Positions 10,545 through 22,900 of a stretch of DNA of 64,000 nt are shown one piece after another. The notes beneath the pieces are model-generated. The model did not search any database. It saw nothing but the letters and a program-made list of their open reading frames with translations, and had not been told where the DNA came from. The stretch spans positions 8,060,001-8,124,000 of the forward strand of contig JAKZAN010000004.1 in the NCBI GenBank assembly GCA_023053545.1, in the 5' to 3' direction. Source of the DNA: Lepidurus packardi. Lineage: Eukaryota > Arthropoda > Branchiopoda > Notostraca > Triopsidae. Position 1 is the stretch's first letter, and every line of letters starts with the position of its first letter. Made by a program: the position numbers and the translations under genes.

Positions 10545-12027
10545 ATTTGGGCAAAAGCTTGCCTTTTACACATACATTAACAAAAAGGAAATCAGACGTG
10601 GAAGTTAAAGAGAAATCGGCAGAGAATTGAGCCAAAGAGAAAAGCCCACTAATATATAGCACCACAATATCGTTCTTTCAAGTAACTTAACCTTGGATTC
10701 GTTAAAGAGAAATCCTACACTTTACGTGCCTCCCCCCCCCCCTTTATCTGTGCCTTACGGTAGTGCTTTGTGGCTTGGTCATCGCACTGACCAAAGATAA
10801 CGACACTTCGTGAATGCCCCTCAGTTATAACACGAATTGCTCCCTATAGCAACAGCATAAGCTTTAGCTTGCGTTGAAAAATACTCGAGTTCTGTCTAAA
10901 ACAGAGCAAGTTTGTCCTTCTTTCAACCTTCTCAGCTGTTATGATCTGTGACCCAGTTCTAAAGCTGTTTTGTCTTTGCTTTTTTTTAGTGTAAGGGTAT
11001 ATGGCGTGTATTCGGACCTCGGATGACCTGCGCTGAAGGGGTGCGGTATATCGATGCAGGAAGGACATTTGGATCCGTTCCCACGATTTCTTCTCCATTT
11101 TTTTGTATATCGGTCTAATACGAAGTGACAACGCCCTGTATGGATTTGTTGATAACTACGATCGTTCGCGAATACTGATGGAAATTCAGCGATAACTTAA
11201 TTCCTTGGCTTGCAACTGAATTTTTGAAATACAGACAGCAGTATGAATATGTAAATTAGCGGGGAGCGGTGATCACATTCGCCCGAAGGTTAAGAAAACA
11301 GGCAATGATCCGTAGCCTTGAAAGTTATTCTTCATTTCAAGCATTGGAATTTTGTTTAAGTACACCTTTTTAAACACTAATAAATTACCTAGATCGGTTG
11401 CACGAAGAATTTGCGAAGTTTGCACCTTCTTTTTAGGGTGCGAAGTCAACTATTGGACGATGAAAGCTTATTTGGAGATAATCCGTGGTTCAGGTTCAAT
11501 GTCTTTGAAAGTGTAACACTTTGTTGTAAGATATTACGTTCACATACTGGACCGATCAAAGTAAAATGTCGAGAAAATTATTTCGCACCGAGACCAGAGT
11601 GGACTGTGTTGCGGCTGTAATGCTTGAACTTAGAATGGTGGAATGTAGCTTTGTAACGGGGTCTTCCCTTAGCTGACCGAGAGGTTGGTCCGTCTTAGCA
11701 TTTCGGTAACCAGTTTTTGCCCAAGAGACCTGTCGGCGCGTTTGCGTGTTCCTAGTAACCGTAGTCATTACCTGCAAGCTATAATTGAACAAGTTTTCGC
11801 GTATTTCCCCAAGGGTTTTTATCGTATTACTTAAATTGCATTAACGAATTAACCTGCGTCATCTTCAAATTAAATTTGAAAATTAATACACATCCTCACC
11901 CTTGTTTTATTTATGAGAAGAAATTAATGTTGCTTTCCACTTTGACTTTTACTAGCTAATTAAATGTCATAGATTATTTACGGAAAATGAAGTCTATCTT
12001 CAAATGATTTTGCGTTTTTTAAATTAC
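10545..12027. other. Intergenic region upstream of the TRPA gene
   Basis: About 1.5 kb without a supported gene. It should contain the TRPA promoter and any 5' untranslated exon on the minus strand, but I could not pick a convincing TATA or initiator. A run of C lies near 10731-10742. Short open frames here have no domain signature. Confidence 0.5.
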
Positions 12028-12862
12028 TGGGTTAGTTTTCTCTGTTTTACCGACTTTGCAAAATTCAGATTCACTTAATAGATCTGTGGTAAGGTCAAGA
12101 CTTGTTTCAAGGCCGAGACACAGAATCCGTGTGTGAGGAATTTATATAGAGAGCATGCATCTTATACTAGTTGATTGGGAAAATGTTTAAAATGCATAGG
12201 CTCATCTGTCCTTGAATTTCTTGATTAAATTCAGGGGAATGACTTTTACGTGGTTTGACACACAGAAAAAATTGGCCTTTTTTTACTTAACGTTGTTCAG
12301 AATCAGTCTAAGAGCACATTAACATTTAAGCTTGGTTGTACATACCAATTGTTACCTATCCTGTTCTTACAAAGACATGATTCTTCTGATAGAAGAATAT
12401 GCGTCTTTATAAACTTATAACTGTCTAATACCATTAATGTATTTATTTCAAGCGTCATGACACTGACGTTAATTAGGATCGCACGCTAAGATGCTAACAG
12501 AAATCTAAAACTATTTCTTAGCAGTTTCAAACATTTGTATTATTTGAATCACTCGAAATAAAGTTTGGCCATTTATAAAATAAATTCTTGCATTTATAGG
12601 AAGTTGTTCTCCACGTCAAATGGAATACTGTAATAAATTTCCAACGAAGTAAAATCGTTAATTGGACCCATTATCTTGGTTAAAATGCGTACATAAAGAC
12701 AAATAGGATGAAGTCAGTTCCAGGATATTACGCCCCCGGAACCAAGATACTTTTCATTCTGCAGAAGTTGATAGTGCCATTCAAAATGGCAACCAAATGT
12801 GAATAAATTTAAGCATTTTAAGTTAATAAAACTGACAGGAAAACCTGCTAATACGCTCTTTA
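12028..12862 (+). repeat. Dispersed repeat A, copy 2
   Basis: Matches 1340-2189 in the same orientation, ending at the same CTGCTAATACGCTCTTTAG. It lies about 235 bp before the promoter of the first CAP gene. The two copies differ by several percent plus small indels, so they are not a recent duplication or a read artefact. Confidence 0.8.
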
Positions 12863-13096
12863 GTTTATGTATTTCGTCTAAAAACTCCACTCCACTTAAA
12901 GGTATACTATCAATGTTAATATATTCCGAAGCTGTCGCATTAAATGGCCTTTTTGACATTCTGAGAACGCGGTAAAGGCCAAAACTTTCTTTATAAAAAA
13001 AGGTCTATCTATAAGTTTCTGAAAGGGACATGTAACGAGTTTATTAAAAAAAACACTAAATCAGTCGACGACACGCCTGCCAATAGGTTGAGTACC
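12863..13096. other. Spacer with an unrecognised minus-strand open frame
   Basis: The minus strand from 12959 reads MSKRPFNATASEYINIDS and continues into repeat A, where it loses any gene-like character. I do not recognise it; it may be a fragment of an unrelated gene or mobile element captured next to the repeat edge. Confidence 0.3.
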
Positions 13097-13132
13097 TATA
13101 TAAAGGAAGCTTTTATGGACTTCTAATTCAGT
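13097..13132 (+). promoter_or_regulatory. Core promoter of CAP gene 1 (TATA + TCAGT)
   Basis: TATATAAAG at 13097-13105 is followed by the arthropod initiator TCAGT at 13128-13132. The initiator A (13130) is about 31 bp from the TATA box, the expected spacing, and 21 bp before the start codon. Confidence 0.85.
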
Positions 13133-13150
13133 AGCAACCGTCACTTCAAA

Positions 13151-14199
13151 ATGAATTGTTGTCTGATAATTTTCTTATTGCCTCTGGTTGCTGTGGCCCA
13201 CGGTCAGAAGGATGAGTATTGTGCTATCAGCGCAGAAAATACCATGTGCCTCCATTCGGTAAGATTTCCAATAAAAAAATCCTTAAAAAACAACAACTTT
13301 AATTCGCTGAATTTTTGTGCTTGGTTATAGTCTGAAGAATATAGTAAAGATTGTCCCGATATTGTCCCGACTGTCATGACTGATGACGACAAGCAATTCA
13401 TTGTTGACTTGCACAATGAACTCCGTAGCAAAGTAGCGCGTGGTTTGGAAAAGCGTGGAAATGATGGTCCTCAACCAAAGGCTTCTAATATGCTCGAAAT
13501 AGTAAGTTCTGGGTTAATAAAATCGGTCTAATTTAGAGATAAATAAGTTCAAGTTTTTGACAGAGCGAAATGATCAATTACTAATTACTTTTTAAACAAT
13601 AGACATGGGATGACGAATTAGCTCTCATGGCCGAAACACATGTACGTCAGTGCGTTAATGACCACGACGCCAACCGTAATGTTCGTAAGTAGAGAACCTT
13701 ATCTACGTTAGGTACTAATCCAATTAAATTTTTAAAAAATCCTTTTTATTCATCAGATCGCTTCGAAGTTGGTCAAAACATTGGTTCTAGCAGTAGTTGG
13801 CCCAAAAACGGAGTAGTAAACTGGACCATGCCAATTCGGAAATGGTACGATGAAGTGGTGGACTTTGATTCTAGCACAGTGAGCCAATTTACGTAAGTAA
13901 AACCAAGAAAAACGATAGACTAAATTGTAGTGTACGTTTACTTTTTTTTTAGTGCTGGAGAGAGTGCAACTGGACAAGACATTGGCCATTATACTCAAGT
14001 GATTTGGGCTAACACGAATCGAGTCGGCTGTGGTGTAATTAACTGGAAAACCAGCAAAGGCTGGTACACGTTCTTCTACTCTTGCAATTATGGACCAATC
14101 GGGAACGTCGTGTCAGAACCAGTGTACTTGGAAGGCACCCCAGGTTCTGCCTGTCCGTCTGGTACTTCTGCCAATAAAGCTTCGGGACAGTGTGCATAA
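13151..14199 (+). CDS. Secreted CAP-superfamily protein (antigen 5-like), gene 1
   Basis: Secreted cysteine-rich CAP/SCP protein; family members include venom allergen 5 and many non-venom secreted proteins, so no toxic role can be inferred. Exons: 13151-13258, 13331-13501, 13603-13684, 13757-13892, 13953-14199; every intron is GT-AG and frame is kept (247 residues). Residues 1-18 form a signal peptide (CLIIFLLPLVAVAHG). The CAP core shows His64 in LHNELRS, ETHVRQC, WYDEV, the CAP1 motif GHYTQVIW with His178, and the CAP2 motif FYSCNYGPIGN. It has the usual ~220-250 residue length. An AATAAA at 14300-14305 is a plausible poly(A) signal. It pairs with a tandem relative 1.4 kb downstream. Confidence 0.93.
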
Positions 14200-14299
14200 G
14201 AATATCAATACCGGTTATCTTCAAATTTAAACTCCTATTATCACGGGTCTTTCACGTACGTACTGATAATTATAGTATAAAACTAGTTAATTCTTTGGG

Positions 14300-14305
14300 A
14301 ATAAA
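14300..14305 (+). terminator. Likely poly(A) signal of CAP gene 1
   Basis: AATAAA about 100 bp after the stop codon, in the sense direction. Confidence 0.55.
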
Positions 14306-14534
14306 TATAGTACAATGCAAACATTATGTTTTATATTTACAAGCATTTTGTAAAAAATCATCTCTTACGTGATTAGAAAGCAGCGTTAACGAACTTAACT
14401 TCGACACTCCTTAACTTGTCCATAAACCTACCATACGTATCGTCAGATTTAGTGATAAACAGAAAGCCCATTAGTCATTCGGAGTCCAACTTAATGCAGT
14501 AAATTCTTTCCTAATTTCTAGAGCGTAATGTGTA

Positions 14535-15332
14535 CCGTAGATACTCGACTATAGTGCGAAGTTTTTACGTTCAGATTTTAAGCAATAATTAGGGGGGTCG
14601 CGATATATTCGAGACCAGTTCGGGTTCCCTCAATCCGAACAATAGCGCAGTATAAACAATAGCGATGTTGTTACACAGCGCTATTGTTTACATAGTACTA
14701 TTCATTTTTAAAAGTAAAATAGTAAGCTAATGTTTCGAAAAACGAGTGAGAAAAGAAAGCGGCCTTCTTATGATGCATCGTTCAAACCAAGAGCTATAGA
14801 AACAGCAGAATCTACTGTCAGTCACGTCAGTTTGGAGTTTCTGAGAGCACAATTATGGACTGGATTATTATCTGCGAATTCAGAACTGGAGTCAGCCTTA
14901 TTCGATTGTTTCATGCTGGAGCACAGAAATAACGGACATGCAATATCACGTACATCCATTCGACTTCAAGCTTTAAGAGTGAAACAGTCAGGACAGTACA
15001 ACACTAGTACCACCTTTATAGCATCGGCAGGTTGGTGCAGACGTTTCATGGAGCGACGTGATTAACACTGCGACAAAGCACAAAGCTTTCTCAGATGCTA
15101 CCCAAGGATTTGGAAACACAAATGGATAGTTTTCAATTTGATAGTTTCTTAATAACTTCGTGAATTATTTGCAAGTGATGACTCTGACATTGAATTCTAT
15201 GGATTTTAGGAAAGTACAGAACTTAACATTTTAAACTTCGCTACTCGTGTCTTGTAACCTTTTATTCTTTTATCTACGAAATTTTTAACCCTCGCGTCAT
15301 ATTCGGGTGGCGTTATATTTGAGTATCTACGG
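14535..15332 (+). mobile_element. Decayed pogo-like (Tc1/mariner superfamily) element
   Basis: A 798-bp segment has matching inverted ends, CCGTAGATACTC at 14535-14546 and its complement at 15321-15332, each flanked by TA (14533-14534 and 15333-15334), the target duplication of this superfamily. Inside is a transposase N-terminal remnant on the plus strand; the catalytic domain is missing. A hairpin made of AAACAATAGCG and CGCTATTGTTT lies at about 14652-14691. It separates the two CAP genes. Confidence 0.8.
14730..15065 (+). pseudogene. Truncated CENP-B/pogo-type transposase N-terminus
   Basis: An open frame of 111 residues. It starts with a basic segment and SYDASFKPRAIETAEST, the usual start of the first HTH of pogo/Jerky-like transposases. 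It then resembles the second, CENP-B-type HTH: an alternation of I-x-x-x-A-L with FIASAGWCRRFMERRD, like the family's F-x-AS-x-GW-x-x-RF motif. The frame ends there and no DDE catalytic domain follows, so it cannot encode an active transposase. Confidence 0.7.
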
Positions 15333-15528
15333 TATGTTAGGTTTGGTTTCTGTACTCGCTGGTGGCGCTTGGCCTTAAGCTTAACATGGGATTCTAGGTG
15401 AAAGAGTGTTTTTGCTTTACATGAACGTTTCACTTTTACTCTTGTGGGACTTCTACCCAACTGGTTCAGAATAACTTTTAACAAACGAGAATAGCATTTC
15501 TTTGTTGAAAAATGTTGCCTTGGTCGCC

Positions 15529-15563
15529 TATATAAAGGTAACCTTTTTCTAAAGCTCTCGAAA
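15529..15563 (+). promoter_or_regulatory. Core promoter of CAP gene 2
   Basis: TATATAAAGG at 15529-15538 closely matches the box of gene 1. By alignment with gene 1 the start would be near 15563 (ATAGTAGCAA), a degenerate initiator. A perfect TCAGT at 15578-15582 is 49 bp from the box and so less likely to be the start. Confidence 0.65.
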
Positions 15564-15587
15564 TAGTAGCAAACAGCTCAGTCAAGA

Positions 15588-16526
15588 ATGAACCTTTGTC
15601 TAGGATACGTTTTTGCGGCTTTAGTTGCTGTCGTCCATGCTCAAAGAGTAAGGCTTGTACTAACTATAGTCCGAATCTAAGTAAAATTATTTTCCTCAAG
15701 CGTTTCGGTTCGGGATGTCCGCCCACGATCATTCCAAGCCCCGTAACTGCTGCCGATATCACATTAATCGTCAATGTGCATAACCGACTCCGTAGCCATG
15801 TTGCCCTGGGTCGCGAAAACCGCGGAAGTCCTGGTCCCCAGCCGAGTGCTTCTAACATGCGCGCTGTGGTAAGCAACATAAACCCTGAAATTACTAAAAA
15901 CAAATACCTACACTTCTTATTAAGCTAGGTTTGGGATGCCGAATTGGCTTCCTTGGCTGATAGACACGTCCGCGAATGCGTTTTTGTCCACACTCCTGAT
16001 CGTGACTATGGTGAGTCTAAGTGAAGTCTAATTGCTAAGAATTTAAGGTACTTTTAAAAACTACGTGTTTAATCTTGAATACATTTTGATGCAGGTCAGA
16101 ACTTGTTTTGGAGCTTTTCCACTAGTAATAGTGCCCCTGATTGGACCAGCGCAATTCAAAGCTGGTACGATGAAGTGGAAAATTTCGATTCCCGGACCGT
16201 GAACAGGTTTACGTAAGTAAACATATAATCCAAGTAGCTTAAATACTAAATCAGCAAAAACTATGTCTATTTCGTAAACCAGATCGTAGCAGGGTCCAAA
16301 TGGGAGAGACACTGGACATTACACTCAAGTAGTTTGGGCTGAGACTTCCCGCGTTGGTTGCAGTGTAATCAACTGGTTAGACGGAGGGATGTTCACGCTT
16401 TTTTACACCTGCAATTACCGCCCGGCTGGAAACTTCATAGACCGGCCCATATACCTGATTGGTCCTCCTACTTCTGCTTGTACACCAGGTACGGGTAGCG
16501 ATACTACCACTGGACTCTGTCGGTAA
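15588..16526 (+). CDS. CAP-superfamily gene 2, possibly broken at the last splice
   Basis: Tandem relative of CAP gene 1 with the same five-exon plan. Exon 1 (15588-15647) encodes a signal peptide (YVFAALVAVVHAQ). Exons 15701-15868, 15929-16010 and 16095-16212 follow in frame, with VHNRLRSH, RHVRECV and WYDEVENF at the expected CAP positions. The last exon carries HYTQVVW and FYTCNYRPAGN to the stop at 16524-16526. The conserved donor after 16212 leaves phase 2, and no acceptor before the last exon restores the frame without a stop. An internal donor at 16199 with the acceptor at 16292 would keep frame, giving about 215 residues but losing four to five conserved residues. It is either alternatively spliced or a recent pseudogene; a 1-bp sequence error is also possible. 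Confidence 0.7.
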
Positions 16527-16611
16527 ACGTCACGATAATGGTTGTTTTGCATATTACGAAGTGTTACTAGTTATCTTGCATTAACTTGTTGCCAATATAT
16601 CGTTTAATACA
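16527..16611. other. Spacer after CAP gene 2
   Basis: Short AT-rich sequence up to repeat B. No AATAAA is seen in it. Confidence 0.4.
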
Positions 16612-16925
16612 ACTTAAATTTTTCTTTCACTCGAACGGATTACCTAAACTTTCTATCATGTCTTGTGGCGTTTTCTGCTGGTCATGACTAAAGACATTCT
16701 GGATTATTCCGTACTTGTTGAGGATTCGTAGGAAAGGCTCTTGGTGTACATTCTGAAAAGAAGACTTGCGGCTGTGTCGATAAAATGCAAGCCTGGCCAA
16801 CGAGAGGTATTAGGATCAAAACCCGGTCGAGGTACTTTATTTCATCATATAAAAGAAATATGGAATGCCTTCCTGGCAAGGTTCCTGTTCCCATATTCGA
16901 AATTGTGAAGTTACTGCATCACGAG
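16612..16925 (+). repeat. Composite repeat B, second copy, inverted, with SINE-like head
   Basis: 16612-16740 matches the complement of 6470-6604, and 16745-16920 the complement of 2205-2400. The SINE-like part reads GTCGATAAAATGCAAGCC, then GAGAGGTATTAGGATCAAAA, in the plus sense. Compared with the first copy it lacks about 340 bp and the hAT insertion, so it shows the pre-insertion arrangement. Confidence 0.7.
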
Positions 16926-19789
<2,864 letters not shown>

Positions 19790-19800
<11 letters not shown>

Positions 19801-19929
19801 TTATGTATTCTGCCATAGCATATGGGAAACGCACACACTCGATATGACTGTCAAAACCACCAACAATCGTGAAACACCTGGGAATACAAGAAACATATGC
19901 TTGAATAAACAACTCTTGTCCCTTTACAA
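19790..19929 (-). CDS. Sol1: Alternative last exon of the SOL-1-like gene
   Basis: A strong acceptor CTTTTTCTGTTTCAG just before 19929 also accepts the phase of exon 11. It opens a 46-codon tail without a hydrophobic helix, ending at 19790-19792. It overlaps exon 12 in another frame. Use of this site would give a soluble protein. Either could be the real end. Confidence 0.35.
19801..19877 (-). CDS. Sol1: SOL-1-like exon 12: hydrophobic C-terminus
   Basis: The acceptor TTGTATTCCCAG leads to a frame reading VSRLLVVLTVISSVCVSHML, then WQNT and stop. This looks like a single membrane helix with almost no cytoplasmic tail, or a GPI-attachment signal. An alternative acceptor at 19930 opens a different frame. 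Confidence 0.65.
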
Positions 19930-22900
19930 CTGAAACAGAAAAAGGTTATCGAACACAACATAACTGTACAGATAAAGTAATGATTTTTTACCTATCGTCC
20001 AAGCAAGTCCAGCCATAGAATGTCTTCTTTTCGTTATTGTAACGGCATCCACGATAGGAATAAATTGATAACTAGCGTAAAATCCTGTCGCATCATATCG
20101 ATCGTTTGATTTGAAGGTGACGCGGAAAAAGCCCGAATCTGAATCCACATTCTGATCGGGCTTGGCATTACCGCAATACCGCGGCATTTTCCTATCCACG
20201 CTCATAAAATTGGAGAACTCCAGATAATCGCTCTTAGAATCCATGGCACATCTGCATTTGAGAGGAGAGAAAAAAAAATGAAGAGAAATTCCACCCGTAC
20301 AATTATTTTTAACGACGAGTACGTACGTACAAGACAAAAAAGGGAAAGTAAAAAAAAAAAAACTTACGGAGCCATTCCTTCGATATCAAAGTAAGAAAAG
20401 TGAAGGCGAACCCTTTCGCCTGGCTGTCCATAGAAAAAATAATGGCACTCCGTTTCTCGCGGATAATAGCCTGGGTAATTCGGACTCCAGAATGTCCCAT
20501 TGGAGGCCAGCGAACTGTTGAACTTGAAGGCGCAGGGATATGTGGTATGAGGCTCGCCCACACTAATGCCAAAATCTACAAGACGCCCTCGTTTTAAAAG
20601 GACCATTCGTTACCAACGAGTTACGAATGGAAAACCTATCATTCAAACAGCTCATTCTCTAAATAATTACTTTCCACAAACGAATAGCGCGCCTTAAAAC
20701 CTCGGCCTCCCCTCGAATTAGCCAAGGAGGTAAACTGAAGACTCATGGCAGCGGAATTGGACATTAATTCTCGCGGAGGACTGGAACCACAAAAGTCGTC
20801 AATCTTCTCTTTTTGCCCGCGGATGCTGATGAAAGCTTCCAATTTATCGGCTGCTTCACAACTGCAATTCATTCAGAAAAATAGAAAAGAAAATTTTAAA
20901 ACAACGATTCCTCCGTCTCCCATAATTGAATCCCTCATTAAAACTTCCTCTTTTTACACCCGTCCTTAATACCAAACTATGGTGAAAACTACACACACAG
21001 ACCCTCACAAAAAATTATTCTAAAACTTTTGACTTCGACAAGAAAGAGCACTTTTCATGGGGAATAAGCAGCTCTACAGCTCCATAAGCATTCCTATGCT
21101 TTTCAATGAAACCAACTCGAGTTTATGTTTTTTTCCTCCTGCTATTTTTAGTTTTGTTTTAGTTAATAGGCCCACAAAGAAGCAGCTTCAAAGCCTTTTA
21201 CTAGCACCGAAAAGAAGGCAACCAACTACCAAAACCATGCAAACTAATAAAAACTCTTTTTGTTGGCAGGTAATTCGTCAACACTTCTTTTTGGGTGCGA
21301 AACTTGGCTTAAGATGGATCACTAACTATAACACAACGGAAAACCGGCTTTCTCAAGCGTCTCGAAGGACTCGTCTATCTCTATTTCTTCTCATCGACAT
21401 CACCATGGAGTAGGGCCCTTGTCTGGAGGCAGACACTAAGAAACGTGGCATCAAGGAAAATCCGGTATAATACTACTGTAGCTAACGTCCTGAACGCACA
21501 GGTCCTTAGATGACGGTACGAGGCATCTTCCACAAGCCTAGGGGGGGGGGGGGGGGGGCTCATACATTATGGGACATCATTACTGTAATAGCTGCTGGAA
21601 ATCCCTCCACCCTTTTTAACATTTCGTATGTGTGTGTGCAGAACCTTCCCCGTCCCGTTCCATCCGCCGCAAACCTCATCGACACGACCGTCATTACATT
21701 ATCAAGTCTTTACGGAAGTGACAGTGTCAACGTGTCTCGAATTTGCCTCTCTCGACAGCTTCAAACTCGCCCTAAGATCCGGATAGGGAAGTTGTTTCGT
21801 AAAGGAGGAAGGCCGTAATGAATTAACCAGGTCAGCTTACCTGTACTGCTGCCAGGACTTCAGCGGACTCCTATAAGCGTAAAAGGGAAGAGACAGAAAG
21901 AACAAAAAAGAACAGGCATTATTAATACAGTAGTCCAACGAATTTGGGTCCAGACAGCTTCAAGTGTCACCCTAATATATTACACATGCATATGCACGCT
22001 CTAGGTTACCGTGAGCTCCCCAAATTTCCCTAAATTTTCTCCCCAAATTCCCTTAATTTCTGATGCGTTCATAAACCTGGCTAGGAACCTACAAGCTTGG
22101 TATTTTATTCGTATCTCTGTCGCTGGAGCCACCAGCATTTCAATTAATTAAGAAGCTATACATACCAAGGTCCTTTCTATCAGCCTACAATACCATTTGT
22201 TTGGGTTGCATATTAGCGCGGTAAAGAGAACGACAGAGCAGCAAGGCTTGGTAATTAAATGTCTTCTACAAGCTCTCGCGCAGGAAGAGATGTTTCATGT
22301 TCGCTTCATTAAATCCTGGTATTGTGAATACCTTTTTCTTGCGTTTATTATCTTAGTCGTGTTATGCATGCACAAGCTAGCAATACTTTTTAGGTTGCTT
22401 CGATCCAACTCTGAAGAAGGTTCCATTCTTCACAATCTGCTACCTCCTTACACAAACCTTGATTTAGGTGTTTATTTCCGGCTGTCCGGGATCCAAGGCC
22501 TCATAGCCACCGCGTACTGGAGTAAGATAGAGACGCGGCAGCCAGATTAGGCAGGATTCATTAAGAGCTCTAGCTACATGACTTTCCCAATTAAAGCGTG
22601 TATTTGTATGTCCTCATCGACTCGCTCTTATGTTCCAGGTCCTTTTTTGCGATCTGTATCCTTTCCTATCTACGTATAACTCTTTGCCAGTAGCTTTCCC
22701 TCAAATCTAATTAGTACCTTTCCTGCTACCAGCTCCTGGAAGCTCATGGAAACGGGCAAAAAAAGCATGAGGAAATGACTTTTTATCGACTGAAGATTCC
22801 TCCCGAGCCGGGGTTACAGAAGTGTAAGATACTATACTAATTGGATTTTTATGAAAGCCTAATTTTTTCTTTCCCTTCCTTACCGGAGTCTTACATCCAC

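Noticed and set aside
22197-22550. 117-codon plus-strand frame with a hydrophobic stretch
   Set aside because: Lies in an intron of the SOL-1-like gene, shows no family signature and has no promoter or poly(A) context.
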